From NCBI RefSeq assembly GCF_958298935.1, contig NC_084933.1:25196334-25260333 (forward strand): DNA of 64,000 bases, in the 5' to 3' direction. This DNA comes from Phragmites australis (lineage: Eukaryota > Streptophyta > Magnoliopsida > Poales > Poaceae). This document shows, piece after piece, positions 45,853 to 56,592 of the stretch; positions within the stretch are counted from its first letter, which is position 1; each line of letters opens with the position of its first letter. Under the pieces are notes generated by a model. The model was not told where the DNA came from. It ran no database searches and saw nothing but the letters and a program-made list of their open reading frames with translations. Position numbers and translations under genes: made by a program.

Positions 45853-48800
45853 TATCATCAATCATACCGTCACATAAAAATGATACAGCAGCATAATTAT
45901 CATTACTAAATGATGATGCGGGCATCTAAACTCTGGTCCAAGACAGAATATTCTAGGACAAAAACTGAACAGTGTACCTTCAGTAGGTCAGTGCAAAGGG
46001 ATGGTATCATCATACATTGGTCTGTGGGGCTGCATCTTTTGTGAGGCAATACAGTAGAGAAGATTGCAGTCTCCACAAGGAGCAAGAGCTTACTGTCGTC
46101 GTTGGTGCGCCAGGGAGATTTCAAGGCTGCAATCAATTGGTTCTAGCCTCTAGCGCGTAGGATGTGGATGCAAGGAAAGGAGTGTCTGAACATGCTGACC
46201 CCTTCCGTGTCAACCACCAGGGACAAGCTCATTCTGAAAGATAAAGAATGCAAAGGCCTCTTCCTGACAAGTGACACCTCGGGCTGGTGGGGGGCTGACA
46301 ATAACACCGAACCCAACGGCTTCTCTTCGCGGGGGAGATTTTCGTCGTGAAAGGATTTCCGTTCTCTTCAACGCTCCAACGGTTTTCTTTCATAGTTTCC
46401 TTCACGACGGGATTCTCAGAGTCATTCCCTTCAAGACGGGATTCTTTTTCATTTCCCTTCGTGATTCCCTTCGAAGGGAAGCTGTTAGAGATGAGAGTAA
46501 ATAAAAGGAATGGGAACGGAGAAATGAATCGGAAAGTAAACAAAATGAAGGAAATATGATTAGGAGTAGTCTAAGGGATGAAACCTGCACCTTCCAGTAA
46601 GAGCAACAGAAGGGCTCTAGAAGCACTTGCGTCCATTCTTGTGTGCTGACTTCAAAATGGATCAAGGGAGAACTGAGACTTAATTGAATCTCTCAGTTGC
46701 GGCGTAAGGGGTAACATGCTCACACTGGTTCAGTCAAAGGCATTCATGCTAATTGCAAGATGCTAAAATGGCAATGTCCTGCAGTAAAAATCACTATACA
46801 TCTTAATAGAAACTCTAGAAAGTTGGAAGGACTTCTTTGTCAAATATAGAGTGCATACACACAGCTATACGATTTTACAACTAAAATAGGCTAGATACCC
46901 TATCTATAAAAAATTGCCGGACAAGCTGGTTCCATCACCAATGATAACAGCAAATATCACACATATAAGGGGAACTCTTTTTTATCTATCTGTTATAGAA
47001 TCTAGCCTTCTCCGCCGGACTCTAACAGCAACTGCAACCATATGGGTCACTGATCAATTCTAGCTGCTTAGAAAAGCATATATGATACGCAAAAAATATA
47101 AACCACCAGGATTAGGAATAAGTTACTCAAGAAAAGTATGAAATTACCCATGCTTGGCACTATACATTTTGTTCAACAAAAAGAAGAAACCAACAGCAGT
47201 TGAACTGTTGAAGCATTATTGTAGTACAACTGAGCAATAAATTAACATGCAGCTCAAGATTAAGGATCCATGCACACCGCATAAGCAACAGTCAACCGGC
47301 CAATCTGTATCAAGGATAGATCACACATTAACAGCAAGGTTATAAATCAGCATGCTTAGTAATTAACGTATGAAATCTGCAATTCAACAGACACCCAGAA
47401 ATCTGAGTGGAGTTTTTACATTTTGACCTTTTTTAAAAACATATTCTACCAATAGACCTCTGCAAAAACAATATCTAAAAAATGAACCTTTTTGTATGGC
47501 GCCATGACCTTTGGCGTGGTTGAATAGCAGACCGATCAAATATGTGATAACTAACACGGCGTCAATTGTCACGGTGCAGTACTATTCAATCACGGTGCCA
47601 AATGTTATGGCACCATAAAAATAATCTATTTTTTTGACATTGTTTCTCCACATATTCATGCGTAGAAAAAGTTTTAAAAAAGGGTCAAATTCTAAAAGTT
47701 TCATGAAATCTGATACAATTCAATTTGCCCATACAGAAAACGGACTCCAAACCTTTTGTCTCAAATTTAAGTAAAAATATGTAACCCTATTGTGTAATCC
47801 ATGCTGTAGTCCTGATTACATGTAGTTCTGTTTAATTTGCCAGGCATAAATTTCACTGTACACTGAGCTGCTCTACTATAATAATACAGAATTACAATCC
47901 AAACTGTTTTTAAAATGCAACGGTAGCAGCAGAACTAGAGAACATGTTAGGATTATTAGAGGGAACTACATAAAACCACCATCTCACTTCCAAATCTTAT
48001 CTTGAGTATACAATATGCATTATTCAACGAATTCACCCGATAGTTATCACTGCAATTTCGGCTAGACTTACAAATATGACAATCTGATTAGCAAGAGATA
48101 TGCATACTGCCATCAAAATGTTGAAATAAACACTGTAGTGCTTTCACATGCCAGCTGATTGATACAAATACCCCTGATAGAATCATCCCGTGGCTTGCCT
48201 ACAATACCAAACCTGGAAAATCCAATGACCTGTCTGTGAAGTTATAGATCTCTAGAAGCAACACAAACATATAGTTTTTGGACACTTAAATGGATGTGGC
48301 AACAGTAATTGATTCTTCTGCAGTCTAAACTCACACATAGAATTAAACAGCACTTAATGTTACCACCAGAAGACAAAGAACATACAGTTGTTGCTCGATT
48401 TCCCTCTATGTTCGCTATCAAGCAGTTGAGACATCATAACAACAAATATAAGACAGCCTAAACCAAAAACAGTAGCGCAGTAGAAAGAATACAGTACACC
48501 ACTATAGAGGAAACACTTCCCAGGCTTGTAGCATTGTCACAAATACAAATGTAACATCACTGGTGTAAACAATCTGATATTCTCCAAGTGACCAAACCAA
48601 GCAACAAAGGGCACAGAAGAAAATTATGCCAGAATAACAGATGCTAGCATCCTTCTCCTTACTAGTACAAACATGCATTAAACGAAATGACTGACCGCTA
48701 CTGAGACTAGCTTAATTGACAATACACCATTAGGGGCTTAACAATTGTTCAAAGATACCATCTCTGACACATTGAGCACAACTAATTCAAGTGAGCCTCT

Positions 48801-49987
48801 CTCCATAACAGCTGCAAACAACTACGATGAGTGAGCCACCTGCCAAGTAAAAAAAAAAAAAAAGATATCAGGCAACATTCAGTGCAAACATATTAGTTAG
48901 AGAAATACACTATTTCATATACATATGGCGTTTCACAAGCCAAGAAAGAAATAAGATGAATAAGGTAATATCGATAATTTTATAACACTGAAGCTACTGG
49001 ACGGACAGACCTTCTTGGATAAAGCCGAAGAACACTATGTTTTTATGTGCTTTACAATGAGAGTTTACTGAGACGGATTTGCAAAGGGAGGAAGTAGAAA
49101 TAACAGAATGGATGGATATTGGCCCCAAGGCAATACTCAGATGCAGCATTGTTATGGAATTAACAACCGCTACCATTACTTGATACATACAACACACAGA
49201 AGGAAAAAAGGTAAAGAGCGTACAAGATGCCTCCATCCTCCATCTATAACTGTAAAATTAGCAACTCTGTATGCTGATACACCGCTACATCCTCTGTGTG
49301 ATGCAGCAAAAAATGTGATCTGCTCAATGAAGAAGGGCTCGCCCAACTTGTAAAAGTACACAGACACAGTAGGATCCATGACACATTTTATTGTGTCCAT
49401 CAACAGCAAAGAGAACCGTGGAACCATATGATTACTTCTAAAATCGTACACCAGGATAAACTGAACATAGTGCGTGGTTCTTCCTAACAATGTACTTTCA
49501 CCAAAACTAAGCACCACGACTACCAAAAAGGTATACATGACATAATCCACCCTGTCGTGACTTAATGCTTAGTCACGCTGTAACATCAGCACTCCAAATT
49601 TCAAACTGTACGTCAATAACCCTCCAATCCATTCTCAAACATTGGGTCATCCGCACTTTCCAAATACCAGCGAGATCATAAATTCTCAATTGTCTATTAC
49701 ACACAGCAGCTTTGCCACCAAACGAGGTTGCAATATACATTAATGAATGAATAGTCAATGAACTGCAGTGGCAAGCAGCAACACAATTCATGTTGACATA
49801 TTTAGACGAACTACACAATCGAATATATACCAGCCTCTCACTGGCCAAATTCACAAGTGGCAGCAGCAGCAAGCAACTCAAATCAGTCGACGTGGAATTG
49901 AATAGGTAACTAGATCGACTCAGGCAAAGTAATCTAAGGGAATTCTGCCGAAACGAGAAACCCTAGCTTAGGTTCCAGCGCCTCACC
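45853..49987. other. Long intergenic region, about 4.1 kb, no gene recognised
   Basis: Mostly AT-rich, with no continuous frame containing a known domain. Near 46370-46480 'gacgggattctttttca'-type phrases repeat with 'cttcgaagggaa'. Near 47497-47617 the phrases 'tggcgccatgacc', 'cacggtgc' and 'atggcaccat' form short inverted repeats. The last few hundred bases before 49988 may be 3' UTR of the small gene at 49988-50359, which is transcribed on the minus strand. Confidence 0.35.
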
Positions 49988-50359
49988 TCACTTGCAGTAG
50001 CGGTCGGCCTTCTTGCTCACGCGGTCGTCGAGGGCCTCCTCGACGGAGCGGTTGCGGGCGGCGACGCGGGCGGCGTTGGCGGGGTCGTACCCGAACTTCT
50101 TCGCCTCCACGGGGAACAGCTCCTCGTACTTCATTCGCTTCGCCGCGTCGATGGTGTAATCGTCGCCAGCGCCGGTGCCGCCTCCGCCTTCGACGCCCTC
50201 TGCGGGCGCGACCACCGCGGCCTCGGCGTCGCCGTCGGCGGGGGCATCGGAGGCGGGCTTCTTATTCTTCTTGTGCTTTTTCGGCTTGTGGAGGGAGGCG
50301 GCCTCGCCGCCCTTGAAGACGAGGCGGCCGGGCTTGGCTTTCTTGTACGCGTCCGACAT
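49988..50359 (-). CDS. FAM32A/DUF1754-like small Lys-rich protein, 123 aa, single exon
   Basis: A continuous frame begins MSDAYKKAKPGRLVFKGGEA and ends KKADRYCK. After the N-terminal G-R-L-V-F-K-G-G motif comes a Lys-rich stretch (KPKKHKKNKKP) that looks like a nuclear localisation signal. Next is a low-complexity Ala/Gly/Asp linker, then a conserved C-terminal block (AAKRMKYEELFPVEAKKFGY, SVEEALDDRVSKKADRYC). The N-terminal motif matches FAM32A/DUF1754 proteins; the C-terminal block matches a conserved plant relative of unknown function. I infer a nuclear protein, with no reaction to assign. Decayed MULE and gypsy sequence begins only about 250 bp upstream of its start codon. Confidence 0.75.
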   Translation of the reverse strand: MSDAYKKAKPGRLVFKGGEAASLHKPKKHKKNKKPASDAPADGDAEAAVVAPAEGVEGGGGTGAGDDYTIDAAKRMKYEELFPVEAKKFGYDPANAARVAARNRSVEEALDDRVSKKADRYCK

Positions 50360-50605
50360 GGGGAACGGGCTCGAGGGAGACGGAAGACGAGAGGCGCGTG
50401 CGTCGCGCTATGCTGGGTGGGTAATATGGTGTGGTCCCTCGGACTCGAGTCGGTTGGTTCCAAAAAATTAATGATTCGATTCCAAATTTGAGCTTAATCT
50501 TAACGATTTAAATTCAAAGATCTCTCTAAACCATAAAGTGATGAAAAATCATCTCGCAGTCATGGACGCCGCCCACACCTTTCATGCACATGATCTAGAG
50601 GCAGT
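50360..50605 (-). promoter_or_regulatory. Short upstream region of the FAM32A-like gene
   Basis: This holds the only non-transposon DNA between the gene's start codon and the MULE remains. It must therefore contain the promoter unless that lies within transposon sequence. No clear TATA box was identified on the minus strand. Confidence 0.35.
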
Positions 50606-51976
50606 GTCAATGGTTGCATATCATATTTGAGCATAGAGTCCACAGCCTTAAATAGCAGATAGAATGGACATCGAGCTTCAGTTACAATTCTATATGAACC
50701 TAACTGGATATTTCTAGTTGTATTTGGATTCTTCGATACTAAGACCATTGACAATTAAACTTGGTTTATACAGCAACTAAAAAAGGCAATAGGGAATCTA
50801 ACATACTTATCAATAAACTCTGATGCTCGTAAAATGCTACATAATGTTATAAAAAAATTTGTTCCCTTCGGTGATAACTTACAGAAAAGATTGTGATAAG
50901 GAGAATGATTCTGCTCCTGCTCCTGCCGCTGCCCTTGTCCCTGATGATGTGGATATGGACCTTCAAGGTGCAGAGATATCATTGAATGATGTGATTTCTG
51001 ATGAGGCTGCTATTTTTTATGACAGTAAAAACCATCCAATGATAGTTGGAAGCACATATGCTTCTATGGATGAATTCAGGTCTGCATTCAGGCGGCATGA
51101 TATAAGGGGAAATTTGAGCTAGGAATAGAGAAATCTGAGCCAGATAGGTTTTGGGGTAATTGCACAGCTGAGGGTTGTCCATAGGCTATTGTCGCAAGGC
51201 AGATGTCTGATGGGAAGTCTGTTAGGGTACTAATTGTAACTTTTTCATATTGATGTAACTAGTAAACTTTATGTTACTAACCATTGTCTCCTTTTGTTGC
51301 AGGTCATATTGAACAAGTTTGGTTACTTATATGCATCAACTAGGAGAGTGAAGACCAATATGATAACATAACATTGGGTAGCAGAGAAGACAATCCCCCT
51401 TTTTAAAGAAGGATCCAAATATGGGTGCAAAGAAACTAAAAGAAGAGTTAGAGGATAAGTACAATGTCACGCTAGGATATTCTGCAGTGTGGCCTGGTAG
51501 GCAAAGGTTGTTGATGAGATATTTGGGACATGGGAAGAAAGCATTGGATACTTGTTTAGGTTCAAGACAAAGATTGAGCTCAAAATGCCTAAAAGTAGTG
51601 TAAAGATAGATGTAAAGGAGGAAGGTGACGAGGTAAATTTCTAGATTCTTCTGTTGCTTTAAACAAAGCATTGATGGTTTTCTAAATGGTTGCATATCAT
51701 ATTTGAGTATAGAGTCCACAGCCTTGAATAGCAGATGGAATGGATATCGAGCTTCAGTTACAACCCTATATGGACCCAACTGGATATTTCTAGTTGCATT
51801 TGGATTCTTTGATGCTAAGACCATTGACAATTTGACTTGGTTTATGCAGCAACTGCAAAAAGGCAATAGGGAATCTACCATACTTATTATTAAGCTCTGA
51901 TACTTGTAAAAGGCTAGAGAATGTTATAAAAAAATTTGTTCCCTTCGATGATAACTTACGAAAAAGATTGTGAAAA
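50606..51976 (+). pseudogene. MuDR-type (MULE) transposase remnant with internal duplication
   Basis: Plus-strand pieces: a MuDR N-terminal region at 50925-51118 (HPMIVGSTYASMDEFRSAFR), a stop, then WVAEKTIPLF and GAKELKEELEDKYNVTLGYS near 51380-51480. A catalytic-region piece lies at 51700-51900 (ESTALNSRWNGY, NWIFLVAFGFFDAKTIDN, LTWFMQQLQ). About 300 bp of this last piece occurs twice, at 50606-50910 and 51682-51976, so the catalytic part also precedes the N-terminal part. Many stops and frame changes make it inactive. Confidence 0.75.
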
Positions 51977-52695
51977 AAGTCTTATCATTTGCAGAGTTCT
52001 CGTACAACAATAGTTTCTAAGCTATCCTGAAGATGTCGCCTTTTGATGCATTGTATGGAAGAAATTGTAGAACATCTCTACTATGGTCAGAAATAGGAAA
52101 GCGTACACTCTTTGGACTTGCGTTAATAAAAGACGTAGAATAAAGAGTTGCTAAGATCGGAGAAAATCTAAGAACAGCTCAAAGCAGATAGAAAGATTTT
52201 GCAAATAACTAGAGAAGAGACTTGACCTTCGAAGTTGGAGACTACGTCTACCTCAAAGTATCCCTAATAAGAGACACCCAAAAATTTCAAGCTCATGAAA
52301 AGCTAGCACCTAGATATGTGGGACTTTATGAGATACTCTACAAGATTGGAACAATGGCTTATGAGTTAGCATTTCCAAAAGAAATATTTGATGTACACAA
52401 TGTGTTTCATATCTCACAGTTAAAAAAATACTTGTGAGTTCTAGAGGAACATGTCCCCCTATAAATTATGGATCTATAATAAGATCTTCAGTATGAGGAG
52501 AGACCTATCTGAATCTTGGACGTGGCAACCCGTCAAACTAAAAGAACAATAGTCAGGTTCTGTCAAGTACAGTGGAGTAATCACACAGAAGCAGAAGCTA
52601 CATGTAAACGCGAAGAGGATATGATAAAGGAGATTCCAAGCCTCTTCAACGAGCTTTTCAAATCTTGAGGTCGAGATTCTGTTTAAGTGGGGTAG
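51977..52695 (+). pseudogene. Ty3/gypsy pol (integrase C-terminal) remnant
   Basis: Translation gives FAEFSYNNSF, MSPFDALYGRNCRTSL, then VGDYVYLKVS, KLAPRYVGLYEILYKIG and VHNVFHISQLKKYL. These are the end of a gypsy integrase, with several in-frame stops. It begins abruptly after the MULE duplication and continues into a purine-rich tract (52685-52695) and an LTR. Only the 3' end of the element is present. Confidence 0.85.
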
Positions 52696-54131
52696 TGTCA
52701 GTGAATCAGGAACCAAGGGTCCCCGAATCCCGAGGCCAGGCTAGCAATCCGCCACATGGCACCTTCCCGCGGGGTTCATCTCCGCGAGGTACGAAAAAGA
52801 CTAAGTCCCGGGAGAGGGCGCTCGGGGACACAAGCAGTGGTCCCCGAGTACCCGGGTTCCCCGACGATCTGCGAAGACTAAGTAACCGGGAAGAGAGTGC
52901 TCGGAGAGGTGAACAGTGACCCCCGAGCACCCAAGTCCCTCGACGACCAGGAGAACCGAGTATCGAGAAGGGTGTGCCCGGGGCTACGAACAGTGGCCCC
53001 CGGGCACCCGAGTACCCCGAGGACCCAAGAAAGGTAGTTCCGGGAGAGAGTGCTCGGGGCTGCGAGCAGCGGCCCTCGAGCACTCGGTTCTCCGAGGATC
53101 CGAGTAGTCAATTCCGGGAGAAAGTGCTCGGGGCCGTGAACAGTAGCCCCCGAGCACTAAGAGAGGGTGTTCTCAGGAGAGAGTGCTCGGGGAGGTAAAC
53201 AGTGACCCCGAGCACTTGGTTCCTCGACGGCTCAAGAAGTCCTTCGTCGGTGGCCCCCATAGAGGTCCAGCGATGAGATGTCAGCTAGTGAAAGGTCCGA
53301 TGCCGCATTTAAGAGCGCGCGTGGCCTGTCACCTCCAACTGCTCCCGCCACACTCGGTGTCAGTCTCTGCCATATTTCGGCAGAAGGGCGTGGGATATTT
53401 AATGCGCGGGTCCCATCCCGCGTCATCCGTCTCGCCTCGGGATAGCTTCGCAAGGCCCGAGGCGCCCCGTCTGCCGCCCTACTGTGGCAGGCGTACAAGA
53501 CCGAACGGGCACGCCGGGCCGCTCTGCGGCTGCCCGGTGGGCCCTCTCCACGGCACTCGCTGCCAGCGCCATTATGGTGACCGAAGACCGGGCGGGGGGT
53601 GCGTTTTCAACCCCCCGTCACTTCGCGCAGAGGCCATGATGACGCCCTTTCCATTTATGGCGCCTTGAAACTTGTGCCCTCCCTTTCGGGGCACGCTACC
53701 GCCGGTGAGTATTTAAGGGAGCCTACAAGCGCAGACAAATCCAAGTGGAAACAATCCTAGACAAGTTGAAGCAATCGAAGGCACTTGCTTAGAGATCGAA
53801 GAACATCTTCGTACAAGCATAGAAGCCCAAGAACAAGGAGCCTTAGGCTCTAGGATAGAAAAATATTCTTGTAACTAGCACATTCCTGAGAGACATTCTC
53901 AGGGCATTTATAGCATCCACACAGGAGTAGGGTATTACGCTCAGTGAGGCCCGAACCTGTCTAAAAATCCCTCCAGTGCATTTACTGCGTTCTGCATTGG
54001 ATCATTCCACCACCTGCCATTGCATTCATATCCATTTATTTCTCCGACAAACATATTCAGAATCATCCCCCCAGCCGAATCTCAAAAAGAGGTCCCTCAG
54101 GATCCCTGCGATAGGAGTTAACCCTCCGACA
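52696..54131 (+). mobile_element. 3' LTR of a gypsy element, 1436 bp
   Basis: It starts TGTCAGTGAATC right after the polypurine tract AAGTGGGGTAG and ends CCTCCGACA. A TATA-like TATTTAAG lies at 53710-53717, where LTR transcription probably starts. The first 500 bp carry a tandem repeat with hairpin potential (separate entry). No 5' LTR is present, so the element is truncated. Confidence 0.75.
52810..53225. repeat. About 75-bp tandem repeats with GTGCTCGGGG...CCCCGAGCAC hairpins
   Basis: Six units start near 52819, 52897, 52973, 53050, 53124 and 53183. Each has GTGCTCGGGG (or one change) followed about 12-20 bases later by its complement CCCCGAGCAC, with 'gaacagt' in most of the loops. The paired arms are kept while the linkers drift. 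Confidence 0.8.
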
Positions 54132-54138
54132 GGTAGGT

Positions 54139-54240
54139 TTGTAACATCCCGAGTTTAGCATATTAGTTAATTACGAATTTTGCTACAAAATAAAAAATAT
54201 ATGATTAATTAGGCTAACTAAAATCAAGGAAATATGTTTA

Positions 54241-54286
<46 letters not shown>

Positions 54287-54931
54287 GGTATGTATATATT
54301 CATATATATTAAATGTATTAAGTCGACCAAGTATTCCAAAATGCACTAGAATTATTTCAAAATAACCCTGCAATAAATTGATTCATATGTGTTGATTTAT
54401 GGTGTTTATGGTTCTTTGTGTGGATATTTAAATTTTAATATCTGTCAAATTCAAATCTACTCTTAGTTTTCCCTCAGCTCAAATCCAATTGGATTCAAAT
54501 ATATTAATCCACATCCAAATCAAGGTTCAAATATGTTCGTTGAGTTGATCTTAACCCAAAGTCAAAATCAAATTCAAATACCCCATTTGAATCCATCCCA
54601 AAATTCCTTCTCTTTTTCTTTTCCATTTTCTCTCATGGGCTCAATCTCCCCTTCCTTCTCCCTTGCGCAGCCCACGGTAGCCAACCCAGTCTTCCTTCTC
54701 CTCCCTCTTTCCTTCCCCCACGCTAGGCCATGACCGTGCCGTCAGCCCACCTCACTTGCGCGCTCACCAGCCCCCACTCGCCCTCTCCTGCGCGCGTTTG
54801 GCCATGCACATGTCACGTATCGACCGCCTGCCTGAGCCTCTCCTTCCTCCTCCAGCACATCGCCGCACCACATCACGCGCCACTGCAGCAGTCGCCCCTT
54901 CACTCCTCGGGAAAATATCACCGCGACACTG
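54139..54931 (+). mobile_element. Left part of another gypsy-type LTR (TGTAACATCCCGAG start)
   Basis: The start TGTAACATCCCGAG is the typical 5' end of a class of long grass LTRs. A (TA)n run lies at 54243-54286 and a CT-rich coding-like stretch at 54610-54900. The LTR seems interrupted at 54932 by another element and resumes after 56592. The right terminus was not found. Confidence 0.45.
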
Positions 54932-56592
54932 AAAGTGCCTAGAGGGGGGGTGAATAGGCTTTTCTGAAAATTAAAATTAAAACAACGGATTAAATCTGCC
55001 GGATACTCCAGTCTGTTCCGGAGTATTCGGTCTAGTCCGGAGTCTCCGATCTATACAGGAATTATAGAACAACTAAGAATTAAAGCTAATAGCAAGAATC
55101 TAAGGTTGAAGCTAGGTCTACTGGATATCACAGAGCTATAATAACACTTAACACTAGCAAGATGAACACTAGAGCAATTTGTATGATGAATCACAAATTT
55201 CACACAATAAAACAAATTGCACGAATACGAACACAAGAGATTATCCCGGAGTTCGGCCATCTCACAAAGAAGTGCCTACGTCTCCGTTGAGGAGCTCACA
55301 AAGAGCCGGGTCTTTTCCAACCCTATTCTCTTCTAGCGACCACCAAGATCAAGCTAGAAATTCTTACTCAATTCGAAGATGTTTACAAACTTCCCGTGGC
55401 ACTCCACAAGTTTGGGTGCTCTACAGGCGACGCCTTGCCGTCTAGAAGCACAAAGTTTCAAGAGAAATGATCGCAGCGAATGCTCGATGAAGAACTCAAT
55501 GCTCAAGTGGCATAAACCCTCTCCAAAAACAAACTCTCTAAATTTTTGCAAACTTTGCACTAGAGGTGGTTGGAGGGTCTTTGAATGCTCTTAAAGTGCT
55601 CAAGAGGTCTAAAGTTCACCAGCAATAGCAAGCACTAAATGCCATGAGGTGTGGGAGCATTTATAGCCCTCTCTCAAAAACTAGCCGTTACTGTTTTGTC
55701 AGAACTGACCGGAGTATCCGGCCCTAAATCCAAAAACGACGTCAGAACGGTCACAGAACATGTCAGAACTAGCCGTTACAGTTCTATTAAATTACCAGAG
55801 TCTCCGGTCCTGACAGGGCTTCCAAAAACATTAAGTCCGAAGACTAGCCGGACCCTCCGGCCTCTCCAGGTACCAGAGTATTCGGTGAACATCGGAGACT
55901 CTGGTCATTTTTATCAAAAAGATAAAAAGCTAACCGAGACTCTCTGCCGGAGTCTCTCTCGGAGACTCCGGTTAAAGCTTAATCTCTTATCGGAGTATCC
56001 GGTGAACACCGGAGACTCCGGTCCTTTTCAATTAAAATAAACACCTAACCGATACTCTCTGGTGGAGTCTTCCTCAGAGACTCCGGTCTGTTAACCCATA
56101 AATTACCGGAGTATCCGGTGAACACCGGAGACTCCGGTCTTTTTCCAATAAAAATAAACCGTAACCGAGACTCTCTGCCGGAGTCTACCTCGGAGACTCC
56201 GGACTAAATACTGAGTACCGGAGTATCCGGTGAACACCGGAGTATCCGGACTCAGTGAATTTTTACATAATAAACTCGGTGTCCGTGGGTGATTGTGTCT
56301 CTCAACTAGTTGGTTCTAAGGATATCTTGAGCATTGAGACACTAACCAGGCAATCAAATGCAACCCTCTTAATAAAGCGGTTATCCTAGACTCAATTTCA
56401 AAAATAAAAGAATTTAAATCCTATTGAGTACTCTTCGTTGATTCTCCATTTGTTTCGACGGGCGTTAAACGTCACTTATCTTTTCAACTAATGCTTAAAC
56501 CTGTTCATAACTTAGATAAGCATGTTAGTTTCTTAATCGTTTTTGTCATCAATAAGCCAAAACCCACTTAGGGGGCCTAGATGCACTTTCAA
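54932..56592. mobile_element. 1.66-kb element with TGAAAGTGC...GCACTTTCA ends and CCGGAGTATCCGG repeats
   Basis: Inverted ends TGAAAGTGC (54932-54940) and GCACTTTCA (56584-56592). Outside bases are GACAC at the left and AACAC at the right, a near-match that could be a 5-bp target duplication. Next to the left end is 'ctagagggggggtgaatagg', a phrase I know from many grass sequences. The right half has alternating modules: 'ccggagtatccggtgaacac' near 55990, 56105 and 56217, and 'accgagactctctg' or variants near 55938, 56050 and 56163, at about 112-bp spacing. No transposase is seen. Confidence 0.55.

Noticed and set aside
46970..49980. Possible long gene or intron between 46.9 and 50.0 kb
   Set aside because: I looked for coding exons linked to the FAM32A-like gene and saw none; that gene ends with its own stop at 49988, so this is left as intergenic.
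52810..53225. Possible CRISPR-like array because of regular hairpin repeats
   Set aside because: The repeat lies in a plant gypsy LTR, linkers are similar to each other rather than unique, and no cas genes exist. It is a tandem repeat.
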